64,000 bases of DNA from Anomaloglossus baeobatrachus (taxonomy: Eukaryota; Chordata; Amphibia; Anura; Aromobatidae). The translations under genes and the position numbers were made by a program. The DNA lies in assembly GCF_048569485.1 (NCBI RefSeq), contig NC_134356.1, positions 531,600,556 through 531,664,555 of the forward strand. The letters run 5' to 3'. Numbering within the stretch: position 1 is the stretch's first letter; the number at the start of each line of letters is the position of its first letter. The notes below the pieces were generated by a model, which saw nothing but the letters and a program-made list of their open reading frames with translations, ran no database searches and was not told where the DNA came from. Of the stretch, positions 1 through 12,110 are shown one piece after another.

Positions 1-1112
1 TTTGGGATAGTTTATTGTCCATGACGCCACCCACGGTAGTGGTGATTGTAGGGACACCACCGCTGCTCTGTATGGGAGTCCCGGGAGCGGTGACAGGGAG
101 CAGCAAAGTTGTTAGTTCTCCCATCCGTGGGTAGGGGGTGGTTGTCCCGGGGCCCAGTGATGAGTTGGGGGATGAGGGATGGCGGGGCCAGTGCAGGGCT
201 TGGTGGGGTGCAGGGACGCGGGGGCAGCGCTGTGCCTCACGGCACTGTGGTACTCACTCAGCCTGAGACGGTGACACAGTTCTCGGTAAAACACACGGCT
301 GGAAAGACGGTTCCCACGGACGGCTGCTGTTGCTTTTCCCCGGTAGTTGACGGTGACGGTCCCTTTTCCTGCACCTAAGTCTATGTTGGTAGCGATGGGT
401 TCCCACCGGTAACCCGCTCCCCAGCTTGGATATGTGCCGGAGGAGCCCCTCTTTGCCCGCAGGCGCTGGCCCTGAGAAACTGGTGCCTTGGCGGTGGCGG
501 TGTCTCTCTCTAACGGTTGGACTGTTGCCTTCAATCGGGACTTTGTTGTTGGGAGACCCAGAGGTCCCCTTCACTGACGGATTTGGCAAATTCACGGCGA
601 CTCCTAGCCTTGCCGGGATCCGAAAGGCCCCTGCCGATGGTGCTGGCTTCTCTTCGTATACTGCTCCGGTACCGCCGGGCCACCACCCGTCCACGGTCCT
701 TTTGGCAACCTCCAAGTAGTCTCTCCTGCAGATGGTCACCGCCGTCTGCTGACCTTGCTGTTCTCAGTCCGGGGCACACACCCGGACCAACTTCAGGCTT
801 TCTCAACTGTCACTTTCTCTGTCACTACTCTCACTGTCCTCCTTCTCCTTCCTCTCTTGCTCCTCTACCACTTCACTCTTCACTGTTTACTCCTTCACTT
901 CCCTAGCTGAACTCGACTCACTGGTTTTTCCCGCCTCCAGGGCTGTGAACTCCTCGGTGGGCAGAGCCAACCGCCTGGCCCACCCCCTGGTGTGGACATC
1001 AGCCCCTGGAGGAAGGCAACAAGGATTTTTGTGTAGCTTTGGTGTACCTATCCGGGGTGTAGGGTGTGGTGGTGTCATGACCTGTGACCCCTGGCTTGCC
1101 CAGGGCGTCACA
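1..1112 (-). mobile_element. LTR of family A, cut by the window edge
   Basis: This stretch matches, in the same direction, the paired LTRs that begin at 23358 and 26627. It shares the CGCCACCCACGG block, the CTCACTCAGCCTGAGAC block and the GGGCAGAGCCAACCGCC block. It ends in GGGCGTCACA, the complement of an LTR start TGTGACGCCC. No internal retroelement sequence follows, so it is either a solo LTR or the LTR of an element lying left of the window. It is a fossil; about 1.1 kb is visible. Short open frames across it have no support as genes. Confidence 0.8.
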
Positions 1113-1136
1113 GTATTTTGTGCGATCATTGGGGAT

Positions 1137-1759
1137 CTGTGGCCAGCACCAGTGAGCCTTTGTATAGAGCATTCTAGAATACTGTATATAGGAGCCCAGA
1201 TCACTCTGTTGAACATAAAAAAAGACCTTTATTATACTCACCTGGGGGGTGGTCAGGTCCAATGGTCATCGCTGGTCTCGGGTCCTCTATCCTGTGCAGT
1301 CACTGTCCTCCTTCCCAGCTCCATGTGGATGATGCCTCCTATGTCATGCACACAGAGGCCTCCTTTGTGTTCCTTCACAAGCACACTTTGATCTGCCCTG
1401 ATGAGGGCAGATCACAGTTTGTAGTGTGTATGCGTGGGCGGTTTTTGACCTTTCCCTGCACATTACAGTGCTTTGCTTCTGCTCTCAGCAGGGTAGAACA
1501 AAGGGCGCCTGTGCTGGAGTGCAGTGAAAGCCTATGTGTGAATGATGAAGGACGCATTATCCACAGGGAGTTGTGAAGAAGCAGGGTGATTGTAGGAAGA
1601 GAGGAGGCACTGAACCAAGATCAGCAATGCCCATCGGACCAGACCGACCCGCAGGTGAGTATAATAAAAGCTCTTTTTTGCGTTATACAGAGCGACCTGG
1701 GCTCATATATACAGTATTCTAGAATGTCGTATATAAGGGTTCACTGGTAGTGGCCACAG
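1137..1759. mobile_element. Foldback element with about 110-bp inverted arms
   Basis: The left arm (1137-1245) begins CTGTGGCCAGCACCAGTGA. Its inverted partner (1650-1759) ends TCACTGGTAGTGGCCACAG. Both arms carry a TTCTAGAATA-type block, a TTATTATACTCACCTG-type block and a TGGGCTC-type block. The 400 bp between them shows no transposase. This is a non-autonomous miniature element of unassigned superfamily. The target duplication is not clear. Confidence 0.7.
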
Positions 1760-3023
1760 GTTACAGTGGACAAATCTGGTGACAGGTTCTGTTTAAGCCA
1801 CATTTTTGTGCAAATTAAGATGAATTTGCCAACTGTGGTCAGCCACAGTCCACCCCAAAAGTGTAGCCCACTTTGCAAAAAGTTTAATAAATAAGAAAAA
1901 TACAGTAACTACCACCCAAGATTACTATAGTGCTAACCAGAACATCTACCATACCTGAATCACTTCTATAAATCCAAATGTACAAGTAGGATGGCATATA
2001 GCGCAAACCATTGTTGAATTTAAGGTTAGGGTAGCCATATTTGCACACACAAAATAGCAATCACATTTGAAGCAGATGTTGAACCTCTATACAAAGTAAG
2101 TGGTTATGTAAACCAGAGAGTTTAGTGAGATCATTAGGCCCCGCGTGCACAATCTTGCCTACAGTTTACTGAGAATTGGCATTCGAGAGCTGCTTCAGGA
2201 TTCGAATTAGACAGCTGACAATGTATTTGCATAAGCTTAAAAAAATATAGACCTACTGCATAGCGATAAAACAAAGTCACAATTCCTGTAGGAAGGTTAA
2301 TAAATCAAGCTGAATAATTGAAAAATCTATAGAGGAGCAAAACATTGAACATGGGCCTTCCTCTCTCTCACACGGCGTGAGAATGGCTGAACTGCTCTTT
2401 CATTTCAAAGAGTCACCTCTGATCCATGACATACTGGCTCGGAGCTCATGGCCGGCAGAATGCAGCTCACTGAGTCACCTCAGACAAGAGGAAGCTGAGA
2501 GATTTAACGAAGAATTTGGGTTAGCTGTTATGTGCCAATCAGACCTAGAATATAACAAACACCCAAAACAAGATGTCTGCTGTGAATCTAGAGATCTCTT
2601 CACACCCCAGTACTGTGCCAAACTGAAGCCCTGCATGCAATCAGAAGCTTTAATACCTTGCTTAGCAACAGGACAAGCCTCAGGACTACCATGGAAAAGG
2701 GGCTTTATTCTGGCCTGTGAATGCTTCTTTGCTTGTAGCTGCAAATGGTCCCTCCTTTCAGTTTAATGCATTTGAGGCAAGAATACTCCGTTTATCAGAT
2801 CATACATAATCTGGTCAATAACTTTCCTAACAGCCATGAGTTCAAGGCAATACTTCCAGAACTGTATCAAATCATTAATGTTCATTGCATTCCCCCTGAA
2901 TAATGAAAATATAAATCCTCAATTTGTTAACCAATTAAGGACTGGATAATGTTCCCCCATTTAGGTCATTTTTATTCCTTTTTATATTCACTACTAACAA
3001 AAAGTAAGTTAGGGATATTTGGT
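1760..3023. other. Unassigned, no gene or clear repeat
   Basis: This is AT-rich, apparently single-copy sequence within the window. A 129-codon open frame at 2377-2766 on the plus strand resembles no family I know. It has no domain, repeat or membrane segment and is probably a chance frame. Confidence 0.5.
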
Positions 3024-3770
3024 GTCACACCAGACAGGGAAGTATGCCGCCCCCACGCCTGTAGCAGCTGAGCTGCTCGGATCTGGACCCGTTGTGTGGC
3101 TCGAGGGATCCTCCGGACACGCCAAATGAAAAGGGGGACATAGTTGTACAGGCTTGGCCGTATTCAGTTTGTGACACCACCCACGGTGTGTGGTGAAAGG
3201 TGGCACCACCGCTGCTGTTGTGGGACACCCCGGGGAGATGTAATGGCAGCTGGATGTTAACCCCTCCGTGATTAGGGATGGTTGCCCCAGGGGCCCAGTG
3301 GCTTTGTGCAGAAAATGGCGATGGCAGGGGCCTGCGCTCCCAGACGTACCAGGGGATGTTTGGTTACTAACAGTTGAATAAATAACAACTAGTGATGAGC
3401 GAGCATGCTTGTAACTACTCGGTACTCGCACGAGTATCGCTGTACTCGGGCTGCTCGGCGGGGACCGAGTAATCTCGCGATACTCGTGCTGTACTCGTGG
3501 TCTTCATCCCTGCATGTTGGCGCTCTTTTGAGAGCCAGCCCTCATGCAGGGATTGGCTGGCAGACCACTGCAATGCCACAGCCCTGTTAGTTGTGGAATT
3601 GCAGTGATTGGCCGGCCTGCACAGAGTGACCGAGCCTTTATACCGGCCGGCGCGCTGTGCTCTGCTCACAGCTATCCAGACAGTCAGTGCAGGGAGAGTG
3701 TCGCTGATTCAGGGAAAGCTTTGCGGCCCTTTATAGTTAGTTCCGGAGCAGGGCTGCAAACAGTGTGACC

Positions 3771-3985
3771 AGAAGTCCTTCTCAGGACTATTATAGTTGT
3801 ATACAGGCAGGCAGGGTATAGACAGGTCGGAGTACAGTAGCAGAGTCCTTCTCAGGACTATTGTTGCTATATACAGGCAGGGTATAGCCAGGTCGGAATA
3901 CAGGCTAGTGACCAGAAGAGTCCTTGTCAGGACTATTGTAGCAGTATACAGGCAGGCATGCAGGCAGGGTATATAGCCATTCCTA
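3771..3985. repeat. Degenerate tandem repeat of about 70 bp in the hAT-1 left end
   Basis: Three units each carry a GTCCTTSTCAGGACTATT block, which contains the small palindrome TCCT..AGGA, followed by TATACAGGCAGG and GGGTATA. Unit lengths vary from about 60 to 77 bp. Confidence 0.75.
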
Positions 3986-4050
3986 GTGGTGACCGTATAC
4001 CAGCCTTCATCATATCTGGGGCTGGTGTACACAGTCTAAAACAGTCCAGA

Positions 4051-4530
4051 TAGTGTCAGACTTCTCAGTAATTGTCGCTCCTAAAAACCAGTTAGGTTCT
4101 TATTGCGTCCGTGCTTGCATTTAAAAACAGCACGTGTGTGTCTGTCGGTGGCAGCGTACAGGTGCACGTTTTGCACAAACTATTATATAACGCACAAGTC
4201 TAGTGTATAATACACGTCAGTCAGCAGTGGCTGATAGTGTCAGACTTCTCAGTAATTGTCGCTCCTAAAAACCAGTTAGGTTCTTATTGCGTCCGTGCTT
4301 GCATTTAAAAACAGCACGTGTGTGTCTGTCGGTGGCAGCGTACAGGTGCACGTTTTGCACAAACTATTATATAACGCACAAGTCTAGTGTATAATACACG
4401 TCAGACAGCAGTGGCTGATAGTGTCAGACTTCTCAGTAATTGTCGCTCCTAAAAACCTGTTAGGTTCTTATTGCGTCCGTGCTTGCATTTAAAAACCGCA
4501 CGTGTGTGTTGCAGTCGGTGGCAGCGTCAG
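4051..4530. repeat. 184-bp tandem array in the hAT-1 left end
   Basis: TAGTGTCAGACTTCTCAGTA recurs at 4051, 4235 and 4419, an exact 184-bp period, giving about 2.6 units. The innermost unit differs most (CCTGTTAGG and CCGCACG variants). A 53-bp part of it (4456-4509) is repeated in inverted orientation at 9419-9471 with two mismatches. Directly inward, at about 4528-4592, lies one partial, inverted copy of the 118-bp unit that is amplified at the right end. Confidence 0.88.
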
Positions 4531-4792
4531 GCTCCACATTGTCCCTGGATAGAGATGTGCATAAGGGCCTCAAAACATTGTTCCCATTGCAAAGGAGCGG
4601 GTCGCCTGTCGTTGTAATGTCCATTCTGAAAGAATGGTCGAAAAAATTTACCACTGGGGGTATACCTGAAACAACGGCCTAACTATTGTAACGGTCATCA
4701 TGATGGCGCATGAGGAGAAGGAGGAGCAGTCCAGCGATTAGCCAAAGTCCAGAAGTGTGTACCCATGGGTGAGTGTAGGTACATGGCAAACT

Positions 4793-7700
4793 TTAAATTC
4801 CGCTCTCATTTGCTGGTGGTGTGGTGAAGTCTGGCCCAATCCAACCCTTGTTCATCTTGATCAGAGTCAGCCTGTCAACATTTACAGTTGACAGGCAGGT
4901 GCGTTTATCTGTAATGATTCCACCTGCGGCACTAAAAACACGCTCTGACAAAACGCTGGCGGCAGGGCATGCCAGGACTTTGAAGCCGTAGAGAGCCAAT
5001 TCATGCCACGTGTCCAGCTTGGATACCCATTAATTGTAAGGCACAGAGGAATGTCGGAGTACAGTTGTTTGATCTGCAAGGTACTCCTTGAGCATCTGGG
5101 CAAACTTAGGATTTTTTGTGGCACTACCCCGCACCTCAGGGGCTGTGGTATGTGAGGGCCTGAGAAAACTGTCCCACATCTTAAAGACTGTTCCCCTACC
5201 TCTGGCGTATTGGACTTGTGCCCCTCTCGGCTGTACGCCTTGGTTGTCCACTGATTCCTGACCTATGCCGCTAGCGTTTTGTGAGGGGAATGCTTTGCCT
5301 ACTTCCGTGACTATGGCCTTCTGGAACTGCTGCATTTTGCCTGACCTCTTCGCCTCGGGAATAAGAGACATAAAGTTCTCCTTGTAGCGTGGGTGTAACA
5401 GTGTTACCAACCAGTAATGATTGTCGGCAAAGATGTTCTTAACGCGAGGGTCACGAGACAGGCAGCTTACCATAAAGTCAGCCATGTGTGCCAGACTCTT
5501 AACAGCCATCACTTCAGTATCCTGACCAACACGATGACTGAACATGCTGTCCTCCTCCTCCTCCTCCTCCTCATCTACCCTGTCCTCTGGCCAGCCACGC
5601 TGAACCGAGGATATGACTGCATGTCATATCCTCAATTTGGCCAGAGAGTTGCTCCATGTCTTCATCCTCCTCCTCGTCATAGTCCTCCACTGCACGTTGT
5701 GATGAGACGAGGCTGGGCTGTGTGTTATCACTCACACCCACTACTGTTTCTTGCTCAAACTCATCGCGCTCCGCCTGAAATGCATCATGGTTGTTTTTTG
5801 AGCAGAGACCATTTTAGAAGGCAGAGAAGCGGTATGGTGACGCTAATAATGTCGTCATCGCCGCTCACCATCTTGGTGGAGTCCTCAAAGTTTTGGCGGA
5901 TGGTACATAGGTCGGACATCCATCTCCACTCCTCAGGTGTTATGTGTGGAGTTTGACCCATTTCCCTACGGCTTAGGTGATGCAGGTACTCAACAACTGC
6001 CCTCTTCTGCTCACATATCCTGACCAACATGTGCAGAGTTGAATTCCAACGCGTGGGGACATCACACACCAGTCTGTGAGCCGGAAGATGCAAAAGGCGC
6101 TGAAAGCCGGCAAGGCCGGCTGAAGCAGTAGGTGACTTTCGAAAATGTACAGACAGGCGGCGAACTTTTACCAGCAGATCAGACAGCTCTGGGTATGACT
6201 TTAGAAACCGCTGAACCACGAGGTTGAGCACATGGGCCACGCATGGAACATGTGTCAGCTGGCCTCGCCTCAAAGCCGCCACCAGGTTCCGGCCATTGTC
6301 ACACACAACCTTTCCTGGCTTTAGGTTCAGAGGTGTGAGCCAGTGATCTGCCTGCTGTTTCAGAGCTGTACACACCTCTTCTGCATTGTGGGGTTTGTCA
6401 CCTATGCAGATTAGCTTCAGCACAGCCTGTTGCCGCTTCGCCGAGGCAGTGCTGCAGTGCTTCTGTGTCGCTCTGGACAAGCCAGGGGCCACAGAGCACA
6501 ACACTTACACACCCCACACTCCCTGCAGGCATATCATAGTCAAAACACAAAATCCTTGTTGCCTTCCCCAGGGGCTGTTGTCCACACCAGGGGGTGGAGC
6601 CAGGCGGTTGGTCTCCACTCACCAAGGAGGAGGGAAAACACAGGCAGTGAGAGTTAAGCTAAGGAAGTGGAAGGAGGAAAGTAGTAGAGAGGAGAAAAGT
6701 GACAGCAAAGAGCCTGAAGTTGGTCCGGGTGTGTGGCCCGGACAGGACAGCAAGGTTGGCAGGATGTGGTGACCGTCTGCAGTGGAGGCCGATTGGAGTC
6801 TGCCGTAAGGACCGTGAACGGGTGGTGACCCGGCCGTATCGGACCGGTATACAAAGAGAAGACAGCACCATTGGCAGGGGCCTTTCGGATCCCGGCAAGG
6901 CTTGGTGTCGCCGTGAATTTGCCAAATCCGTTAGTGAAGGGGACCTCAGGGTTTCCAAACAGCCAAGTCACGATAGAAGGCAACCGTCCAACCGTGAAGG
7001 GGAGACATCGCCACCGCCAAGGGCAACCGTCTCCCAGGGCCAGCGCCTGTGGGCAAAAGGGTCTCCTCCGGCCCATATCCAGGTCGGGGAGCGGGTTACC
7101 GGTGGGAAACCATCACTACCAACACTGAACTTAGGTGCAGGGAGAGACAGTCATCACTAACCTGCAGGGAGGAACAACCGCAGCCGTCCGAGGGACCCAT
7201 CCATCCAGCCACTTGTTTTACCGTGAACTGTGTCATCATCATTGGGCTGAGTGAGTACCTCCGTGCCGTGCGGCACAGCGCTGCCCCTGCGACCCTGCAC
7301 CTCATCAGGCCCCGCTACCCGCCTGTCATCCATCTCTACCCCATCACCGGGCCCCGGGACAACCAACCCCCCTACCCACGGAGGGGAGAAATAACAACAA
7401 AGCTGCTCCCTGTCACAGGCTCCCGGGATACCCGTCCAGAGCAGCGGTGGTGTCCACACAATCACCACAACCGTGGGTGGCGTCACGGACAATATCCCCA
7501 AAACCCAAACCACCCCTTTTCACTCACGGGCGAGGAGCGCCGCTCGAGCCTCCGGGATCCGGCCATCGCTCGAGCCACCGAGCAGCAGCAGCCGTAGAGC
7601 AGCGGCAGCCGGACCCGAGCAGTGGGAGAGCGCAGCGTCCCCTCCTCCGCCCGCGACAATTCCAGCTTGGGACTGGTGTGGAGGGTAAAGTGGATGAGGA

Positions 7701-9448
7701 TGCGCAGGAGGAGGAGGAGGCTGAGGAGCATGACATTCCGGAGCTGTAGAGTGTGGGTGAAACACTGACTGAGGTAGGGCCTGCAAACCTTGGTGTGGGA
7801 AGGACGTGTTACGTCCCTCGCTCAGACTGGGTCCCAGCTTCCACAATATTAACCCAGTGTGACGTCAACGAGATGTAGCGGCCTTGCCCACATGCACTTG
7901 TCCACGTGCCTGTGGTTAGGTGGACTTTGGGTGAAACAGCGTTGTTAAGGGCACGTGTGATGTTTTGTGACACGTGGTTATGCAATGCGGGGACGGCACA
8001 CCGGGAGAAATAGTGGCGGCTGGGGACCGAGTAACGTGGGACAGCTGCCACCATCAGGTCGCGGAATGCTTCTGTCTCAACCAGCCTAAAAGGCAACATT
8101 TCCAGCGCAAGCAGTCGCGAAATGTTAGCATTTAGAAGTGTGGCATGTGGGGCATTGTCAGTGTATTTGCGCCTGCGTTCAAAGGTTTGCTGAATGGATA
8201 ACTGAACGCTGCGCTGGGACAAGGACGTGCTTGATGATGGTGTTATTTCTGCGTGGGCAACGCAGAGGTGCAGGGCCGGAGGAGGCTTGTTCGCGGGCAG
8301 CATGGACAGGGGATTGGCTCGCATGCACAACAAGCGAAGATGTAGCAGTGACATCAGCAAGCACTGCTCCTCGACTCTGTTGTACATCCCACAAAGTCGG
8401 GTGCTTGGCTGACATGTGCCTGATCATTCTGGTGGTGGTCAGGCTGCTAGTTTTGGTACCCCTGCTGATGCTGGCACGGCAGGTGTTGCAAATGGCCTTT
8501 TTAGAATCATCTGGAGCCAACTTAAAAAACTGCCAGACTCGGGAAGACCTAACATTTGTACAGGCACCTTGTGTCGTGTTGTTCCGGGGAACAGTTGCCT
8601 GACGTCTGCCTGGGGCCACCACCCTGTTTCTTACTGCCTGTTGGGATGCTACGCCTCCCTCCCCCTGTGCACTGCTGTCCTCGCTCTGCATATCCTCCTG
8701 CCAGGTTGGGTCAGTTACTGGATCAGCCACCACGTCGTCTTCGTCTTCCGCACCCTGCTCCTCCTGACTTCCTGACAATTGTGTCTCATCATCGTCCACC
8801 CCTTGTTGAGACATGTTGCCAACTTCGTGAGAAAATGGCTGCTGAAATATTTGGGCATCTGTACATACGATCTCCTCATGACCCACTTCAACAGGAGCTG
8901 GCGAGAGGCCAGAATGTGTGAATGGAAACGTGAACGAACAGCTCTTCCGAGTGTCCAAGTGTGGGATCAGTAATGTCCGTGGACGTGTACTCGGCCTGGT
9001 GGTAGGAAGGAGGATCAGGTTCCAAAATGTGCGGTGCAGTATCACGGCTACTGACACTTGACCGTGTGGAAGACAGAGTGTTTGTGGTAGTGCCAATCTG
9101 ACTGGAAGCATTATCCGCTATCCAACTAACAACCTGTTGACACTGGTCTTGGTTCAAGAGCGGTGTACTGCTGCGGTCCCCAAGAATTTGGGACAGGACG
9201 TGCGAGCGAGTAGATGTGGCCCTTTGTTGTGGCGAAATTAGAGCTTGCACACGACCTCGGTCTCTGCCTGCACCACCATCACGTCCACTTCCTTGTTCGT
9301 TGACAACGCCCTTGCGCATTTTGCAATGCTGTGCTGATGTGTATTCACTAGACTTGTGCGTTATATCCAAGTTTTTGCAAAATGCACACAAGTGCAGCGG
9401 AAAGCTGCCACCAACAGGCACACACGTGCGGTTTTTAAATGCAAGCAC
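4793..9448 (-). pseudogene. Broken hAT transposase (BED finger, RNase H-like core, C-terminal dimerisation region)
   Basis: Read right to left on the minus strand, the remnants are in the normal hAT order. An acidic N-terminal region (about 9448-8950) contains DDDETQ. A BED zinc finger lies at about 8545-8400, with Cys208, Cys211, His232 and His237 in the frame 9111-8179. A block at about 8150-7850 reads PFRLVETEAFRDLM and TGTWTS. The catalytic region at 6504-5785 carries VCDNGRNLVAAL, CVAHVLNLVVQ and PTRWNSTLHML. A block at 5545-5030 carries LHPRYK. The C-terminal motif at 4999-4793 reads CPAASVLSERVFSAAGG. The frame shifts at least four times, and an LTR interrupts it between 7658 and 6464. 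The protein would cut and rejoin DNA at the TAGTGATGAGCG ends, but this copy cannot make one continuous product. Confidence 0.88.
6464..7658 (+). mobile_element. Solo LTR of family A inside hAT-1
   Basis: It starts TGTGTCGCTCTGG and ends GCCCGCGACA. It is the reverse complement of the LTR arrangement at 23358-24576, so it lies in the opposite direction. The 4-bp flanks CTTC and ATTC nearly match, as expected for an old 4-bp duplication. No internal region is present. It is younger than hAT-1, which it interrupts within the transposase. It is a fossil of about 1.2 kb that looks complete as an LTR. Confidence 0.85.
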
Positions 9449-9470
9449 GGAGGCACTAAGAACCTAACAG

Positions 9471-10330
9471 GTCTCTATCCAGGGACAACGTGGAGCCTCC
9501 CAATTTTTGGCTGCCCTGCCTAAGGGCTATACTACAATAGACCCACTTCCTTACAATGGGCACTTCAGGTTTACAGGCCCTCATGCACGTCTCTATCCAG
9601 GGACAACGTGGAGCCTCCCAATTTTTGGCTGCCCTGCCAAAGGGCTATACTACAATAGACCCACTTCCTTCCAATGGGCACTTCAGGTTTACAGGCCCTC
9701 ATGCACGTCTCTATCCAGGGACAACGTGGAGCCTCCCAATTTTTGGCTGCCCTGCCTAAGGGCTATACTACAATAGACCCACTTCCTTACAATGGGCACT
9801 TCAGGTTTACAGGCCCTCATGCACGTCTCTATCCAGGGACAACGTGGAGTCTCCCAATTTTTGGCTGCCCTGCCAAAGGGCTATACTACAATAGACCCAC
9901 TTCCTTCCAATGGGCACTTCAGGTTTACAGGCCCTCATGCACGTCTCTATCCAGGGACAACGTGGAGCCTCCCAATTTTTGGCTGCCCTGCCTAAGGGCT
10001 ATACTACAATAGACCCACTTCCTTACAATGGGCACTTCAGGTTTCCAGGCCCTCATGCACGTCTCTATCCAGGGACAACGTGGAGCCTCCCAATTTTTGG
10101 CTGCCCTGCCAAAGGGCTATACTACAATAGACCCACTTCCTTCCAATGGGCACTTCAGGTTTACAGGCCATCATGCACGTCTGTATGCAGGGGCATTGGT
10201 GAACCTCACAATTTTGGACTGCCCTGGCAAAGGAAAATACTACAAAGACTCAGTTCCTCAAAATGGGCACATTAGACTCAGAGGCCTTTATGTACGTCTC
10301 TTCTCAGGGACATCGGAGTGCCACACAATG
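9471..10330. repeat. 118-bp tandem array with alternating unit types
   Basis: GTCTCTATCCAGGGACAACG recurs at 9471, 9589, 9707, 9825, 9943 and 10061, an exact 118-bp period. Units alternate between two types. One has CCTAAGGGC with CCTTACAATGG, and the other has CCAAAGGGC with CCTTCCAATGG. The true recent unit is therefore a 236-bp dimer. The outermost units (about 10179-10330) are much more diverged. Open frames run through the array only because the unit lacks stops in some frames. They are not evidence of a gene. Confidence 0.92.
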
Positions 10331-11570
10331 TTTTCACGTAAAATCTTTCATGTATTAATCTCAAAAAGTAACATACACCAGCTCTATCTCACTATTGGGT
10401 ATGTGCCCTTAACATTTCTGCCATGAAAAATCATTTTGGGGTCATTTTGGAAGGTTTTCTGGTGAGTCCGTAAAAATGGCGTGAAACGCGGACAAAATTG
10501 TTCACAGCTGTGACTTTTGAGTGATAAATGCTTCAAGGGGTCTTCCCCATGCTGTTGCCATGTCATTTGAGCACTCTTCTGAGACTTTTGTGACATTTTT
10601 AGGGTTTCTCCATGCTGCCGGGGGGTCATTTCACAAAAATACTCGGGTCTCCCATAGGATAACATTGGGCTCGTTGCTCGGCCCGAGTACACGAGTATCT
10701 TGGGATGCTCGGCCCGAGCTTCGAGCACCCGAGCTTTTTAGTACTCGCTCATCACTAATAACAACGAGTCTTTTGGTAAACCAAGGTGCTGGTGGCCAGC
10801 CACCGCGGCCGGTTGTACTCTGGTCCCCCACCCGGGCTGGTGGTCGCCGTCTTTTCCCTCTGCACTGTTTTTGCTTGTGTTGGACTTCCCGGTATGGAAC
10901 ACGGGAGTCCGCTCCTGGCTTGTTGTGTACCTGAGGAGCCGTGCCCGCTGACGCTGACCTGTGGGATCTATCGGGCCCTGGTGGTTGCCTTATCCCTCTC
11001 TGTGGGTGGTTGTCTGCTTTTGGGACTTTTGTTGGGACAGGACCTAAAATCCTGCCCTCAATTGGTTAATTAGCTAGGCCATTGGTTTTGGTCCTGGCTT
11101 CAAGGTCCAAGTACCCCCTCTGTGCATGGTTTCCGAGTCGGTTCTCCGGTGTCGGTACCGGCGGGGTCCAACCCTGTCCCGGTCCACCTCGGATCTACGG
11201 ATGCCTTTTTCCCGTCGCCTGCTGATGGAGACCACCGTCTGCCACCTAGCCAAGGCACCAGGGCTCCGACCCTGGCACCTGTTAACTTGAGCTTCACCTC
11301 CGCTGGAGCTACACCTAGCCCCAGCCTCCACTCCTCTCAACTTGAACTCTCGACTTAATCTGATCTGATCTGAACTCCACTCTTTTCCCGCCCCGGGCTG
11401 TCTAGACCCCTAGGTGGGCGTTTCCTAACGGCCTGGTCCCGCCCACTGGTGTGCCTGTCTTGCCCTGAGGGGTGTGGCTAGGGTTTCAGGTCGGCTGTAT
11501 ATAACCCTGTGAGGGATGGTGTTATGCGGGGGCCTCTTGTGTGACTACCTGGTTTTGCCAGGTTGTCACA

Positions 11571-11690
11571 GAAGAAGTGGAACCACCAGTCCAAGATACT
11601 CTTCACACACCCGGAGGAGCGGACCTGAATGGCTACCGAGTAGCCCCACACTGCATGGCATGTCTCCATAATGTCTCCCCGACACTGCCC
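11571..11690. other. Short unassigned stretch
   Basis: This is sequence between the LTR end and a minisatellite. No gene is visible. Confidence 0.4.
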
Positions 11691-12110
11691 TTCTCACTAA
11701 TACTTTCCCGCACTGCATTTGTCAGTAATGTCCCCTCAAACACTGCCCCTCTCCATAACATTTACTCCACACTGCTTCTCACCATATTTCCACCACATTG
11801 CTCCTCACCATAATATTTCCCCCACACTGCCCATTTCTAGAATATCCCCCCACACTGACCCTCTCTGTAATATTCCCTCCACACTGTCCCTGTCTGTAAT
11901 ATTCCTCCACAATGCCCCTCTCCGTAATGTCCCACACACACAGCTCATCTTTGTAATAGTCCACAACACTACCCCTTTCCATAATGTCCCTCACACAGTG
12001 CCCTAGTCTGTAATATTCCTGCACACTGACCATCTCCATAACGTCCCCCATACACTGCCCCTCTGCATACTGTGATTCCTTCACAATCCCCCCCTCCATT
12101 TCCCATAAGG
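11690..12110. repeat. Minisatellite of about 30-35 bp units
   Basis: About 13 degenerate units each carry CACACTGCCC(C/T)TCTCC followed by an ATAATRTTCC-type segment. The units vary in length and sequence, so the array is old. Open frames on both strands follow from the repeat. Confidence 0.75.

Larger units (their letters stand above)
3390..10757 (-). mobile_element. Complete hAT transposon (hAT-1) with BED-finger transposase
   Basis: The element starts TAGTGATGAGCGAG and ends CTCGCTCATCACTA, a 14-bp terminal inverted repeat. It is flanked by the same 8 bp, ATAACAAC, at 3382-3389 and 10758-10765, the duplication length hAT elements make. Removing one duplication and the element restores an unbroken LTR. 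The inside holds, from the left: repeats of about 70 bp, a 184-bp tandem array, a broken transposase on the minus strand, an inserted solo LTR at 6464-7658, and a 118-bp tandem array next to the right end. Without the LTR it is about 6.2 kb. Both ends are intact in sequence, but the transposase is broken, so it is probably immobile unless helped in trans. Confidence 0.92.
3024..11570 (-). mobile_element. Solo LTR (family C) split by a hAT transposon
   Basis: The two parts, 3024-3389 and 10758-11570, form one LTR of about 1.17 kb once the hAT element is set aside. It starts TGTCACACCAG and ends GGTTGTCACA. It keeps the same block order as the family A LTRs: a CACCCACGGTG block, a CCTCCGTG block and a CCCAGTGG block. 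No internal region or second LTR is seen, so it is a solo fossil. No target duplication is visible at its outer edges. It is older than the hAT that sits in it. Confidence 0.75.

Noticed and set aside
109-1391. Many short open frames in the GC-rich LTRs (also at 6.4-7.7, 23.3-24.6, 26.6-27.8 and 62.8-64 kb)
   Set aside because: They recur in every LTR copy on both strands without domain or conservation beyond that of the DNA. They are a by-product of GC-rich sequence.
2377-2766. 129-codon open frame as a host gene
   Set aside because: No recognisable domain, no neighbouring exon or promoter signal, and a length within what chance allows in 64 kb.
9471-10250. Regular spaced repeats as a CRISPR array
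   Set aside because: The repeats are head to tail with no spacers, and the window is vertebrate-like.
9507-10426. Repeated open frames with the same peptide in the 118-bp array
   Set aside because: The unit is not a multiple of three, so the same peptide appears in successive frames. This is a tandem repeat lacking stops, not a repeat protein.
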